A DNA stretch of 64,000 nt from Cristatella mucedo (taxonomy: Eukaryota > Bryozoa > Phylactolaemata > Cristatellidae). The translations under genes were made by a program, and so were the position numbers. Where the stretch lies: positions 22,674,001-22,738,000 of the forward strand of contig WPIO01000001.1 in NCBI GenBank assembly GCA_009760855.2, given 5' to 3'. Under the pieces are notes generated by a model, which saw nothing but the letters and a program-made list of their open reading frames with translations, was not told the DNA's origin and did no database searches. Below are positions 53,301 through 63,720 of the stretch, in pieces. Numbering within the stretch: the first letter of the stretch is position 1; each line of letters begins with the position of its first letter.

Positions 53301-56300
53301 TCGGTAGACCGATACTTTAAAAGCCTGGATTAGATACAGAGGTCCGTGGAAACCATCGCCCAGTTTCCCTTCCGTTTTTCCAAATATTCTTCAACAGATT
53401 TTTTTTACTAAGCAGATGGTGGCACATGTTGAAAAGAATCAAATTTGAGAAAAATTTCAAGCGACAGTACTCCACCAAAACTACTGTCTTCCATGTATCC
53501 AATCACATTCTGTGCAGCAATGGTGACGGGTGTGTCACTGCCCTAGCGGTGCTTGATCTATCAGCTGCCTTCGACTCTGTTGATCACGATGTCCTGCTTG
53601 AACGATTGAGAACAACGATCGGTCTGGCAGGTGAGGCACTGGCCTATTTAAATCTTAGTTGTCCTTTTCGTGTTCAAGGGTCAGGTCTCATCCACCAGAC
53701 CAGTCGCCTGTAGAGCCCCTCAAGGGTCTGTTCTCAGTCCTTTGTTGTTCCTCATTTATACTCAACCTCTGGGAAAAGTGATTCAGGCCCACGGAATAGG
53801 ATATCACTTGTATGCTGATGATACTCAGCTGTAATTGTCATTTAAACCATCGGAATCTGTAACAGCAACTTATTAACTAAATGCTTGCCTTGCAGACATT
53901 CGATCCTGGATGTCGGCGAATTTCCTTGAACAAAACGACGATGAAACTGCAGCTCGTAGGACACCCCAAGTCTGTCGCTGGACTTGAAGGCTTTGCTCTT
54001 CTAATAGGTTATGCTGTTATGCAACCATCATCACGGGCTTGGAAATCAGTTGTCGTCTTCAAAAGCTGCCTAAATTTTGAAAGCTTTATTAAGAGGACTA
54101 CTTGCACAGCTAGCCATCACGTCTGATCCCTGTCTAAGATTAGGAACTGTTTTCCACTGTGGCTTGCAAATAATTGAACTAGCTCTTTAGTTCTGTCTCA
54201 GTTAGATTATTGTAATCCCTTTTTGGCTGGGCTACCGAAAGAAGCCACTAGCCCACTGTAGCTGGGGTTGAATATGACTGCATTGCTAATTTACAAATCT
54301 CAGGGGTTTGACCATGTGTCTCCTTTGCTGAAAGAGCTAGGATGGCTCCCGGTTGATCAGCAAATACAGTGCAAAATCCTTATGCTGATCCACAAGGCCA
54401 GCCAAGGCTTAGCTCCTTCATACTTAGCTGTACTGCTGCATCAGTTTCAGCCTCCTCGTGCCCTAAGGTTCTGTATGAACAATAAATTAGCTGTTCCATT
54501 CCTCCACTTACAGATCGTTGGTGACACGCTTTTGCTCTGCAAGTCCTAGACTGTGGAACTTGCTTCCATAATTCTGATGCAACGACAACTATTCTTCTGC
54601 TCCTGACTATGACAGATTCTTTCCAACCGTCCCGAGCCTCTACTGCCATGCTATTCACTACCTCAAGTGCTATCCAGACTCTGCTATGCTTCTCACGTTT
54701 TCTTTGTTGCATAAGATGAAGTCTATCAGCTACCGAATGTGTATCGAAAGCCACTTCGTCTGTGAATGAGCTATACAAAGCTTTTGCGTAACACCCGCAG
54801 CCTTTGAGGCTTTGTAGAGTTACAGATGGAGATACATGGCATGACATGACTTCCCTCCAAAAGTTTCTATTCATGTCCTACTATCAGACTATTTTACTCA
54901 AAACACAAGATTTGTATCCGATCTAACTTGGTAGTACTTTTTATTATGCCGAGAAGCTAAGAAATGTAAAATTGCATGCAATTGATTGGGTAAAATCGAT
55001 CGCTTGTCGAGACAGGCACCGTGATTTTAAACTTATTACAGCTGCTGCATTGAGTCAAACAGCTTCCGGCACATTTCTGGAGGAATTGATGCCCAGAAAT
55101 CCTTCAAAACCTCAAGGAACTCATCCGGTTTCAAGCGCTAGAAAACTCCGAACCCCCCACTGGTTTGGCCCCTGTGATTAAGGCGCTAGCCCCTTGGAAA
55201 AGGTCAAGATGAATGTATTTGATGACCGAGATGGGGGTGCTTGAGCCCCGTAGCATATGGGAAGCACCTCAATAATTTTAAGTCTGCTTTGGGCACAATG
55301 CAAATATTATGTATAACCCTAAAGTGTGTTTAGCTTTGTTCCACAGATGTTCGTTCACTTTGCTATAAGTCCTGGATTCAGCTTGGCCATTGCATGACCT
55401 TATTTGGCTCGAAGCTGTAGTCCACAGGTTCGTGAACAACTATTTAACCCCCACATCAATGAGCTGTGGATCGTTGTCATGCCGCCAACAGATTCGAGCC
55501 CGTATAGAACATAGGCAGGTGGCAAGCCAATATTCTCTAAAATGTTAGTTAGACATTCTGATTAATGGATTTCTTGAATCCAGAGCACCGGAAGTGGAGG
55601 ACCAACGCCATACCGTTACAATCCCACTACCGAATTTCACGGTTTTTGCAGACAACTGTCAACGTGCATTTTACCCATTCACATGCAAACATACTTCCCC
55701 TTCTTGTTGCAGCTAAAGAGATCGAATTTGGACTCATCAGTCCCTAGCACTCTGCTCCACTATGCAGCTGTCCAGTGCTGGTATCTGCTAGCAAAATCTA
55801 GTCTTGTTTGCCTGTACTGCACAGAACACAATGACTGGCACTTGGCTATCCTTCTGCGTTCAGTCCTTGTTCATTAAGTCGTCTACTCACAGTAATTTGG
55901 CTTACAACCGTTCCGGTAGCTTGTCAGAGACTAAACAGTCGCCTCGCGATTTCTCGGTTTGAATTGCCGCCCCTTCTTGTACCTCCAGTGCAACTGGTTG
56001 CATGTTCTGGTCGCATGCAAAGAGTAAGTATGACACATGCTTGCCTATACAGGTTAAGGAGACATTTGAGTACCTTAGCTCATCATTGACCGATGCATCA
56101 TCGGTGAGGAAGTGGGTGAACTATAGGTTCTTCTGTATGGCCTCCGCGAGGGGGTCTAATAGTCACGTGACCAAATCTGCCTATCTTTACATGGGAGCCA
56201 CTGACTGGTTGCCGGGCAAATGCAGTTACTCACTAAGCCTAACGTAGCAAGCCCTATCTGTTTACATGGGAGCTGCTGACTCGGTTGCTGGGTGAATGCA

Positions 56301-59300
56301 GTTACTCACTAAGCCAATTGAAGAAAGCTGTAACTAAGGCCAAAATTGTTTTGACAGATTCTTACAATTTATTAATTAGTATGGATGACATGCTCAAATA
56401 TGGGCATTAGCAACAACCGAACTCGGAACGATGGACCAAGTGTGTAGGAGTTTTTGGAGGGCAGTGTATATAATCTCATATACCAATCATAAAAAATCTA
56501 GTTGCCATCCTACCCTAATCAGCTTTATCAATAAATTTCTGTATTCTGAACTCGTGCAGTCACATAAATGGGTCTTTACTAAGCAACTAGTCTATGAAGT
56601 TGGCATCCATGTATGGTTTTTGGGTACTGATTGGTCGGCTGCCAAATCGGAAATCTGAGATCTGTCACCAAGATGTAGATCTCCGGCTTATTCCGCGAAC
56701 CTACACCGAAAGACTCGGATCCTTAAAATATTAAAAATATAATTCATTTGTATAGCATCCTAAGAGAACTTAATCTCTATTCAGGTGCGTCACATATGCC
56801 TCAGGGCTTGAGTCCACGACCTCGGCCAGACCTTGGTCGGGGCAAGCACCTTAACCACTGGGCCAAACCAGTTCCCGTCAGTCCCTGCCCCTTACCAATC
56901 AAATCTAGTCTCGGTAACTGCCAATTCTCAGGTGTCTCGAACGTTTGCCTGTGTAGACAGCTTGAGCTCTGTATGACCGGCTGGTTAGCCTAAGATGAGG
57001 TTGTCACGTGTCACTCTTTTGTCGTGGAAATGTGTCACTCACGAGTCACTGAAATTCCTCTTTTTTCTCGGATATAAGTGTGCATAGAAATTAATTCGTC
57101 TGTGCTTCGTTGTATTTTTAAAAATTGTGCAACGGAAATTGAGATTAAATGGTGCAAAGAATGTGGAAGCATTCAGTGGTGAGGTCATGTGAACCTGCAT
57201 TTATTTGGGTTGTGGCCAGTTTAGGATTAATTCTAGTAGGAGGACTGAGCCTTGGCCTTGCCCGAGCTGGCTAGTCACACCTTGTAGCACTCCCCTTTTT
57301 GGGTGTGTCGTCCAGCTTAAGTGAAGACTGGGCCTCCCTCCTTGCACAGATTAAGCTATACTTGCAATGTCTGCGTGTGCATGGCTGCAATGTCCACGTG
57401 TGCATGGCTGTCCCCGCTTTTGCTGTAACCACAGCTTTGCTGGTCTGCTGGCTGTCTTTGCAACATGTATCTAGGCTGCTGTCACCTGGTCCAAAATACA
57501 GCATTTATCACGCCTGTGGTTTTCTGCTCTCGTGTAACACATCAACGTTCACTCACACTGCTCACATCCACCGTGGTTCGAGCTTAAGTTTCGTATTGGA
57601 AGTGGAGCAAGCAGGCATCCTTGCGCTGGTGCCATATGCTGCTGCCTGAAGTCGCAGCGATCATAGCTGCATTCACGACCATCTACTGCCTGTCGCCTGG
57701 CTAAATGTCTTTGGGCTTTGGTGTCTCACATGAATGTATTGTGTCTTTTGCTGTCGATCTCTCACACTGTCCTGATATCGGCTTTGCCCTGCTTTGAGGA
57801 ATGACGGCTGATGTAGCAGCAGCAGCATTATGGAATGATGGCTGCCCCACAAGTGCTGCTCTCTCTCTTGTAACTTTAGTGTGCACTCAGCTGCTGGTGA
57901 GTAGCGCCGGCTCGGTTGATGACGAATGCTTTCCTCTGTACACACACCTCGTCGACAAATGTGTACACCACGAAGCGTTCGCCCGCCAGCGAAAACTGCT
58001 CTACTCCTGGAAGCAGCAGGTGCAACAGAAGCTTGTCGTTCGATCGCCATCGTGCACACTGGTCACCAGTGGAGGCAATCCTTACGGCTTGCGGAGTGGC
58101 CCCGCCGGCGGGGTGGCCGCCGTTCCGTCATCGCACTCATTCACGGACCTTCGGAGCAGTGGTGTGCGGTCGAAACAGTATGTAGCTGCAGCTAGCCGTG
58201 CTTTTGCTTGGTACATGCTCACCTCTATCGCATAAAGTGACTTCTTAAGTATCACTTTACTGGGGATGGTCGCTCTGTCTTTCCTTTGTCTTGGAGCCTG
58301 TGTGGGTGCATGCAAGTGCGCCCACACGATTGTATGCGTGTGTGCGTGTGATATTTTTCATATCGAGTTCGTCTTCATATCACGTAGGTGTTGCCAGGTG
58401 AATATGAAGAGATATGCGTATTGATGCAGTTAAAGTTACAACTGTAGAATCTAGTGTAGAAGATGGCCCTGTATCTGCAACCTTGTTTCGGTCGAGGTTA
58501 GTGATTGTATAATAACGGATATAGGCTGTGCGTATGGAGACCTAAGCCATTATCAATGATGATCGTCTAGTTCCGATGTAGCTGTTGAAGACCTGTATGT
58601 TTGATGGGTCTAGCTAGATATGTCGTGTTATTTCCTTGCTGCTAATTATTGCAAATGTTCCGTGGATTTTCTACTCTTGAAGCTCTCAGTGTAAATATTA
58701 TGCTCGGTCGTAGCATGTTATGGCTATGATGTTGTCGTGCCGTAGTCGAACACATTGAATGAGTTTCACGGCCTCACATCCGATAAAATCTTTTGCTGAG
58801 CAGTCACTTTCTAATCCCGGATGACCATCCGGTCGGCCTCCTATTACGAAAATAAATACTAAGGCTAAATACTCACTCTGCTTGGTCGTTGCAGCTGGTC
58901 AAGCCAGCAGTGCCTCCAGCAGACTGGCATTCCTATGCAGCAGCAGCAACAGCAGCATCGAAGAGGTCCCTTGAACTTGGCTGGGCTGCCTGGAGGCAGC
59001 ACAAGGAGTGGCCTGTTTGGTCATCCGTCGTCAGCGATGCAGCGAGTCTACCAGCAGAGTCAGCCTTGGTCTGCGGCAGTCGGTTCCCCTGCAGGCGGCT
59101 ACCCTGCTCCCAAGAAGCCGCTGTCCTTGACCTACAGTGGCCCTGATGCTCTGGCCGGCTTTACCAATAAACATACGCTGGACGTGCCGTCTGCCATGGT
59201 ATGCTGAGTGACCTAGAACTCCTTGCTTGCCCGAGCCCTTCCTTATGCTTGTGCTATCCGACCTTCAGGTCGCATGGCTGTCGGCTGTGTATGAACCCTC

Positions 59301-59870
59301 CCTCCTGCTGATCTGCTGTCGCAGGTGAAGCCCGCCATCCATCGCACGCATTCTGCGCCGCTACACGTCGTGATCGGTGCTCAGCAGCAACAAATGATGA
59401 CATTCGCTGCTCTCAGCCGACGGCCGAATGCTGATGGAGGAAGTGGCGATTCGGCGCTCGATCTAGCCCGCAGAGCGGGTAGCGCCGTAGTGACTGAGCC
59501 AGAGATAAACGCTCGCCTGGACTCCCTCTGCCTAAGCATGACAAAGGCAGCCTTGGATCCGGGTATGTGCAGATGGCCGCCTCAATAGACTAGCCATCGT
59601 CTGCCGACGGTGTTAGTCTGACCTCTTCGAGATGCAGCAGCTGTGTGGCTTGCAATCCTGGCAGTGCTAGTAGCAGCTGTAGTAGCAGTAGCAGGTATCA
59701 TTCGTCACCTTTTGCAAAGTTGCTGCGCTGCGTTCGGCATTCGATGCTGTCACTGGTAGGCTGACGCTTTGCTGCTGCTGGCTGCTCAGCGTTCAGTCCT
59801 GAGCCGTCATTCTGCCCTCCCCCTGTTTGCAGACTACAGCAGCTCAGAGAGCAGCAAGCCTGTGGCTTAA
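41174..59870 (+). CDS. SAMD4: Smaug homologue (SAM-domain post-transcriptional repressor), complete
   Basis: Smaug proteins bind short mRNA stem-loops through a SAM domain and recruit deadenylation and translational repression machinery in the cytoplasm. Twelve exons (41174-41384, 43931-44159, 44381-44610, 44883-44990, 49816-50217, 50431-50540, 50881-50967, 51125-51494, 57880-58177, 58895-59198, 59325-59562, 59833-59870) join in phase to 2625 nt, 874 residues plus TAA. Order of domains: N-terminal dimerisation region (FRDQV...[14 protein letters not shown], then [14 protein letters not shown] and [11 protein letters not shown]); low-complexity linker; SAM domain ([17 protein letters not shown]...GVTKGARHK) keeping the GARHK basic loop used for RNA contact; PHAT-like helices (QLLVS...[11 protein letters not shown]...SWKQQVQ); C-terminal motif [17 protein letters not shown]. 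Longer than human SAMD4A (about 718 residues) through Ala/Ser/Pro, Asp and Gln tracts. Exons missed in the 4.8- and 6.4-kb introns cannot be excluded, but phases already fit. Confidence 0.94.
41385..43930 (+). other. Smaug intron 1, nothing recognised
   Basis: A 2.5-kb intron free of the SINE and LINE families seen elsewhere. GTAAGT donor, pyrimidine-rich acceptor tract. May hold regulatory sequence; no specific element is supported. Confidence 0.6.
43931..44159 (+). CDS. SAMD4: Smaug exon 2
   Basis: Acceptor ATTCCAG and donor GTAGCC bound 229 nt. It encodes [32 protein letters not shown] and [13 protein letters not shown], the second half of the Smaug N-terminal dimerisation region. Confidence 0.93.
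44381..44610 (+). CDS. SAMD4: Smaug exon 3
   Basis: The 230-nt exon (acceptor CATTTAG, donor GTGAGA) encodes [20 protein letters not shown] and [19 protein letters not shown], a helical stretch replacing the shorter ...LAMWL.HLEDR segment of vertebrate Smaug, followed by a Gly/Ser/Gln-rich tail. Confidence 0.85.
44883..44990 (+). CDS. SAMD4: Smaug exon 4
   Basis: The 108-nt exon (acceptor TTTCACAG, donor GTAAGT) encodes an acidic then His-rich linker ([16 protein letters not shown]). It has no clear vertebrate counterpart and is supported by open frame, splice sites and phase. Confidence 0.7.
44991..46777 (+). other. Smaug intron 4, left part, nothing recognised
   Basis: AT-rich intron sequence without recognisable repeats or exons. 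Confidence 0.5.
46778..47101 (+). CDS. Unidentified GC-rich open segment in Smaug intron 4
   Basis: A roughly 320-bp GC-rich island lies within an AT-rich intron and stays open in several frames on both strands (plus-strand frame: [13 protein letters not shown]...FAEWLSIL; minus-strand frame 46818-47117: [20 protein letters not shown]). It has no splice-compatible role in Smaug. It is probably an insertion of coding origin next to the Tc1-like remnant that follows. The coding strand cannot be decided. Confidence 0.2.
   Translation: MAEPMTLDMQVSQARFQRGRDWYGHHLQVQAALGPPEQYLQVDTFAEWLSILDNERHDVVDGPLDIVDEDAPVRPTYRGRRGAAYRWRPVLGEAGRTGAPVVLGRIV
47170..47480 (+). pseudogene. Tc1-like transposase remnant
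   Basis: The plus frame reads [20 protein letters not shown] then RGGSKRGRF, containing the Tc1 W-T-D-E-S-K-F motif around the second catalytic aspartate, followed by frameshifted sequence. In Smaug intron 4. Confidence 0.65.
47481..49815 (+). other. Smaug intron 4, right part, unclassified
   Basis: Contains a 143-codon minus ORF (47841-48272) with no recognisable domain and a candidate acceptor at 49590 whose frame stops early. Nothing further is supported. Confidence 0.4.
49816..50217 (+). CDS. SAMD4: Smaug exon 5 (linker before SAM)
   Basis: The 402-nt exon has acceptor CTCCTGCAG and donor GTAGGG. It encodes [11 protein letters not shown] (compare the HSPLKRSVS site of SAMD4A), [20 protein letters not shown], Ala-rich tracts, and ends TEEGSGMR, matching the family EEGSGM motif just before SAM. 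GC content is high. The donor lies at the start of a 57-bp tandem duplication. Confidence 0.88.
50219..50332 (+). repeat. 57-bp tandem duplication at Smaug exon 5 donor
   Basis: Two copies (50219-50275, 50276-50332) of a unit starting TAGGGAGCGTGCCTCCAAAC, with one visible difference. The unit is 19 codons long and open in the exon 5 frame, and each copy is preceded by G so that GTAGGG occurs at both starts. Confidence 0.92.
50431..50540 (+). CDS. SAMD4: Smaug exon 6 (SAM domain, first half)
   Basis: The 110-nt exon (acceptor TTTGTAG, donor GTAATT) encodes [20 protein letters not shown] and [20 protein letters not shown] helices 1-3, including the W-L-K-x-L-R-L-H-K-Y core shared by all Smaug proteins. 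Confidence 0.96.
50881..50967 (+). CDS. SAMD4: Smaug exon 7 (SAM domain, second half)
   Basis: The 87-nt exon (acceptor CTTGCCAG, donor GTAGGA) encodes [20 protein letters not shown] followed by PAMLRSIEQ. The KGARHK residues at the start of SAM helix 5 are the basic patch that holds the RNA hairpin loop in fly Smaug and yeast Vts1. Confidence 0.96.
51125..51494 (+). CDS. SAMD4: Smaug exon 8
   Basis: The 370-nt exon (acceptor TTAAAG, donor GTAAGT) starts [19 protein letters not shown] and ATPMKPF, matching the family I.EGGSLR.PLQELH.MILTPIK block. A long Ala/Ser/Pro/Glu linker follows, then [13 protein letters not shown], the start of the PHAT-like region. Confidence 0.92.
52143..52172. repeat. 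(TGC)n trinucleotide repeat
   Basis: About ten CTG/TGC units in Smaug intron 8; non-coding. Confidence 0.95.
52375..52550 (-). mobile_element. SINE-B copy
   Basis: Reverse complement has GTCGTGGGCTCAAGTCATGC (box B area) and GGCGATAGCTGCCATGGCTT (core). In Smaug intron 8. Confidence 0.65.
53290..54850 (+). mobile_element. L2-B LINE, longest copy
   Basis: Plus-strand frames give the [10 protein letters not shown] fingers motif (53350), [20 protein letters not shown] (53550), [12 protein letters not shown] (53720), [10 protein letters not shown] (around 53800), [15 protein letters not shown] (54320) and the 3' UTR shared with the 25290 and 27960 copies. Stops and frameshifts throughout. Inside Smaug intron 8, same strand as the gene. 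Confidence 0.85.
55160..55316 (+). mobile_element. SINE-A copy, degenerate
   Basis: CTGGTTTGGCCCCTGTGATT (box A region), GCTTGAGCCCCG (box B) and a decayed LINE-type tail. An approximately 20-bp expansion lies between the boxes. In Smaug intron 8. Confidence 0.65.
55330..56000 (-). pseudogene. Tc1/mariner transposase remnant
   Basis: Minus frames show an HTH-like NREIARRL and [13 protein letters not shown], then DESKFDLFG and KKGKYV, and near 55360 VMQWPSQIQDL, equivalent to the Tc1 DNWPSQSPDLNPIE catalytic block. Several stops, so inactive. In Smaug intron 8, next to a SINE-A. Confidence 0.75.
56179..56316 (+). repeat. Diverged tandem duplication (about 72-bp period)
   Basis: Two copies of a unit with TTTACATGGGAGC, GACT-GGTTGC-GGG and AATGCAGTTACTCACTAAGC. 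In Smaug intron 8; no function apparent. Confidence 0.75.
56735..56876 (-). mobile_element. SINE-A copy
   Basis: Reverse complement has GGTTTGGCCCAGTGGTTAAG (box A), GTGGACTCAAGCCC (box B) and the LINE-type tail AATAGAGATTAAGTTCTCTT. In Smaug intron 8. Confidence 0.8.
57000..57879 (+). other. Smaug intron 8, right end, nothing recognised
   Basis: Intron sequence leading to the exon 9 acceptor. Contains GT-rich patches and short unmatched ORFs. Confidence 0.45.
57880..58177 (+). CDS. SAMD4: Smaug exon 9 (PHAT-like helices)
   Basis: Acceptor AACTTTAG, donor GTATGT, 298 nt. It encodes [30 protein letters not shown] and [11 protein letters not shown], matching the Smaug CTQLLVS...L.LIDKC..HEAF...LSWKQQVQKL region, then a Ser/Gly/Pro-rich tail. 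Confidence 0.92.
58895..59198 (+). CDS. SAMD4: Smaug exon 10 (Gln-rich)
   Basis: The 304-nt exon (acceptor GTTGCAG, donor GTATGC) encodes a Gln-rich segment ([11 protein letters not shown]) and Gly/Ser/Pro-rich sequence. It is disordered, as in the C-terminal part of other Smaug proteins. Assignment rests on phase and splice sites. Confidence 0.8.
59325..59562 (+). CDS. SAMD4: Smaug exon 11 (conserved C-terminal motif)
   Basis: The 238-nt exon (acceptor TGTCGCAG, donor GTATGT) encodes [12 protein letters not shown] and [20 protein letters not shown], matching the SAMD4 R(T/S)RSLPVH and TEPDIN.RLESLCLSMT motifs. Confidence 0.93.
59833..59870 (+). CDS. SAMD4: Smaug exon 12 (stop codon)
   Basis: The final 38 coding nt follow acceptor GTTTGCAG and encode [12 protein letters not shown] then TAA. 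This is a short polar tail like that of other family members. Confidence 0.8.
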
Positions 59871-61320
59871 TAGTAGAGGATGGTACCACACGCACGCACA
59901 CTGGAAGACACAGGGACGTGCGCCGGCCGCCATTTTATCTCCCTTCGGTCGCCGTCGCGGTGGCTACTGTGCAGCAGTCACGACGGCAGCTTACGAGGGC
60001 AGAAGTGACCCTGGCTGCCTGTGCAGACCTGTCGCAAGCATGCTCACCTCGTGCCCCATCCGAACTCCCCCATGCAAGCTCGTGGCCATTCTGAGTTTTG
60101 GCGATCGTGCTGTTGCGCACAGCTGGGCAGCGTTTTTGTTTCTACTGACGCAATCTCATGCATATTCACCTGCCTTATGGATTGGGGCTTGACTGTTGCA
60201 TTGTGTCCATATTTCACTGTGAATTATCTTATACCGAGACGTCGGGCTACATCCGGCAGCTGCCAGCGTAATCGTGCCACCGTTCACTTATGACAGTGCG
60301 CAAAAGTTTTTCTTTGTGCTTGCACATATAGCTTCTCGTCTACATCGAAAGGGCCTCAAGAAAGATATAATCAAAGAGAGTCCGGTTGTGCCTTCTATCT
60401 ATTAAATGTTGTTACCGTCATGTTATGCGCGTCAAGTCCACATGGTGCCGGCCATAGCCTTGCAACTGTGTGGGATCAAATGGAGGACTGCTTGTGGACT
60501 TGCTGCTAGAAAAACAGCTGTCGTTTATTGGTTCAAGCGATAGCTCATCCGTGTGAATCCCTGCCTTTGTGAAATGGGTGCATTTACAGAGCCTTGATTA
60601 AGCCGATGATGGGACTGGATTTTGCCATAGCCAAGTCATCGTGAGAAGGCTAAACAGATTAAGCTCCCCTGGCTGGGGGTTGTGTGGTTGGTGTAAGTGC
60701 CTCTAACAGAAGCTATGGATATTGCCCGGTTGTCGCTTCTTCGTCTAGCCCTTCGGTCTGTACTTTGCCTTTTGAATGCTACAGACAGGACCACTCCAGC
60801 CAGTTCCATTACTGCGTTGGATTTTTTTGTCAGCCACCAGAAAGTATTTGAGTCTGGCTTACTCTCACGACCTGCCCCACTGTTTGCACTGGTGTGGTGT
60901 TTGCATTGCCTGCCCACCGGCATGGGACACTACATCGATTACCAGGGAACCGACAGATGTCGTTGTCTAACTCCTTCCAGATTCGAGGCGGGTAATACGC
61001 TACCCCATTGGACCAGCTAGCTGACCTACGAGCGCGTTATTGACAGACTTAGCTTGTTAAGCACGTTTCGCGAGCTGTTAACTCGACCGCTACACCGTGC
61101 CCTCACCGAAATCGGCTTGTGCTGGTCATTTTTTTAGTTAACCTTATCGTTTTTCGACAGAACAGTGCAAGTAGCAGTTGGGCACAAGCTAAAATACATG
61201 CACGACTGCTGAGAGAAGTCGTGTGACAGGGTCGTTGTATGCCTTCTTAAACCCAGATCCTGATGCCATTACATGTCGCTCTTAAGCTACAGTCAGAATA
61301 AAGTTCTTCAAGTTTTTGTC
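59871..61320 (+). other. Probable Smaug 3' UTR with polyadenylation signal
   Basis: The non-coding stretch after the Smaug stop contains AATAAA at 61297-61302 followed by a GT/T-rich sequence (about 61303-61320). The UTR length (about 1.4 kb) is inferred; earlier signals could be used too. Confidence 0.45.
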
Positions 61321-63584
61321 ACAGCGATATCAGCTGCTTAGTATTATGATTCTCCTGCTCTGTGCATAATTATGGCTTCAATAGCAATTCAGGCAAAGGC
61401 CTAAAGCAAGGGCGTAGAAAGCCTGGGGTGACCTCTTCGGATGTAGTGGATGGTGCGACGACGTGGCCTGGTCTAGTCGTGCTTGCAATTGGACGTCTTA
61501 TCGGCTAATCGCTATAAGCTGCCATGGGTGAGGCCTGGGTTAGGTCAGTCCTCACTGCCGTCAGACGGTTGGACTGCAGCTGTTGTTGCCATGACAAAAC
61601 TAGGGACAATAAGCATCGGCCGAGGTGTCACATTTTATGGCGAGTGCAGGCTGAGGTGGGCTGCATAATCGGCTTACCGGCCTTGGAGTCGCGTTCCGGA
61701 TCAGTGGCTGGTAATTAGCTCCCTTTACTCAGCCTGTCCTGAGGTGAGGTCATCGCTGCAGTCGAGTGAACAGGCTGTGAAGAATCGCTAATCGAAGGGC
61801 GCACTCTCTAGGGCTAGCGATCGGGCTCTCGATGGCCCCACCACGTATAGGCTTGGTTCTCGAGACGAAAACGCAGCTTTAGGGTAGGGAAAGTGAACCG
61901 GCTGCATTGTCCGGGATGGACGGTCAATGCAGAGCAATTTAAAGCTATTAACCTGGACTCTTTCTTTGTTCGCTGGCTCCATGAATAGCGGTGGTTGGGC
62001 CATCGGTCACCTGAAAGTTTCAGAGGTCGACTTTTGAGACACGGTCTCCTCTCTTCGAGATTACGATTACGCAAGCCCACCGCACCCGTGCGAGACGAGG
62101 TCGAGTCAACAACGGACTGCCGTCTCGATGCAGGCGCCTCGAATGGAGAAAGCTTCCAGTTCTTCGAATCGCAGCAAGGTCGCTAGCAAAGCTTTGATCA
62201 AGCAGCAAGACGTTTCTTTTAGCTTGCCTAATGCCATCATTTCCTCGCAATACTTCTCAGTGCGTGTCCACACCATTTTAAGCTCTTCTTTTCATCTGAA
62301 ATCCAAGCATTGCCGAAGCAGTCCATTCGACGTGCTGGTCTGTGACCTCGCGTATTGGTGCAAGGAGGCGTCGCAGACGGCAGGTAGTTAGTGATGCGAC
62401 TGTGCTCGGTGTCTACTATACGGTCGAGTTTACCCCCACACTCCGCCTCGCTAAGCCAGTTCTAGAAACTGGTCTACTTCCGAGGCGAAAAACTCGCTTG
62501 CAGTTGCCTGAAACAGCTGTAAACAGTTTAAACAAACAGTTCTTGGAGGTCTGTGAATATATTAGTCAACTGTACCACGTGCTGACGGCATTCGTAGGGA
62601 ACTTGAATGTGGAAATCCCCGGAGGACATGTGGTAGTCTCTGTTGTGAATGTGATGGGTCTAGTGAAAGGTCACTTCAGTAACGGGCATCCAGATTTCGT
62701 GCAGACTCTACCGTAGATAAGGAGGTAGAGCCATTTTTTGACATCCTACTGCGAAAACCATTCATACGTACGTTGGACCAAGGCACGCAGATTCACCGAC
62801 GGTAGCTGACCATGTCGGTAAACAATAACCCTCGCAGCTTAAAAACAAAACCTTACTCGCCTACGTACAGCGCTACAATCATAAGGGGTGGACCGTAAGC
62901 GTACCGGCAATCACATCGGATCGCTTTTTCATAGGGTTTTAGCGTGTTACTGCAACGTGCGCACTCGTAGTTGAAATTGAACATGGAAATGTGCAGGGGC
63001 TTTCACACGACTATGAACTCTAATTTGTTGAAAGGGTTGAAGGCATTCCTCTCGGCGGCTTTCGCTCTCCCTTCGCTGTCGCCCAAAGTGACGAGTGGCG
63101 CTTCCTGTTGGACTAGCTGAGTTTGCATCTGGGAAAGCTGCCGTTTGAGCGTGACCCACAGAAAGTCACGCTGAGCCTGCATTTGGTAACCGATTGATAG
63201 GCGTTCCTGGGGCATGCTCACCAGCCAGTTCACTTTACCTGTTCAATTTCACCTGTTTAACAATTTAACTTTACCTTTTCAAAACGACTGGACTCATTTC
63301 GCGCCTGAAAAGGTCGCCGCCACGTTACTTCTAGTTGCTTCGCTTGCGAAGTTACAACGCCTTTATTTAACCCAAGCCTAAAATCAACACGCTGTGAGCC
63401 TTTTCTAACTTTAGAGGGGAGGTCCAATTTCACAAAGGACAATTGCCACCTCGAATAATTAAAACCATTTTCTGGAGTGCGTATTAACACATACGTTCTC
63501 GATCGCTTGGAATAATGCTCTACGTTTACATTACATCACATTACAACCAGCAATTGAGCGATGGCGCAAACCTTGCTTGTGGGT
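61321..63584. other. Downstream intergenic, unclassified ORFs
   Basis: Several 60-125-codon ORFs occur: plus 62128-62391 (MEKASSSSNRSKVASKALIK), plus 62342-62716, minus 63003-63233 (Gln-rich, coiled-coil-like). One could be an exon of a neighbouring gene, but no family is recognised and no splice-consistent chain was found. Confidence 0.25.
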
Positions 63585-63720
63585 CCGTCCTGGTTTGGCC
63601 CAGAGATAAGGGGCTCATCATTAACAATCAATCTTTGGATTCGAGCCCTGCAACATATGTTAAGGGCCCCGTAAGAGATTAAATTTTTGTATGGTGTTAT
63701 ACAAATCAATTAAATTATAT
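63585..63720 (+). mobile_element. SINE-A copy
   Basis: TCCTGGTTTGGCCCAGAGAT (box A region), GGATTCGAGCCC (box B), then GGGCCCCGTAAGAGATTAAA and an AT-rich tail. Confidence 0.7.
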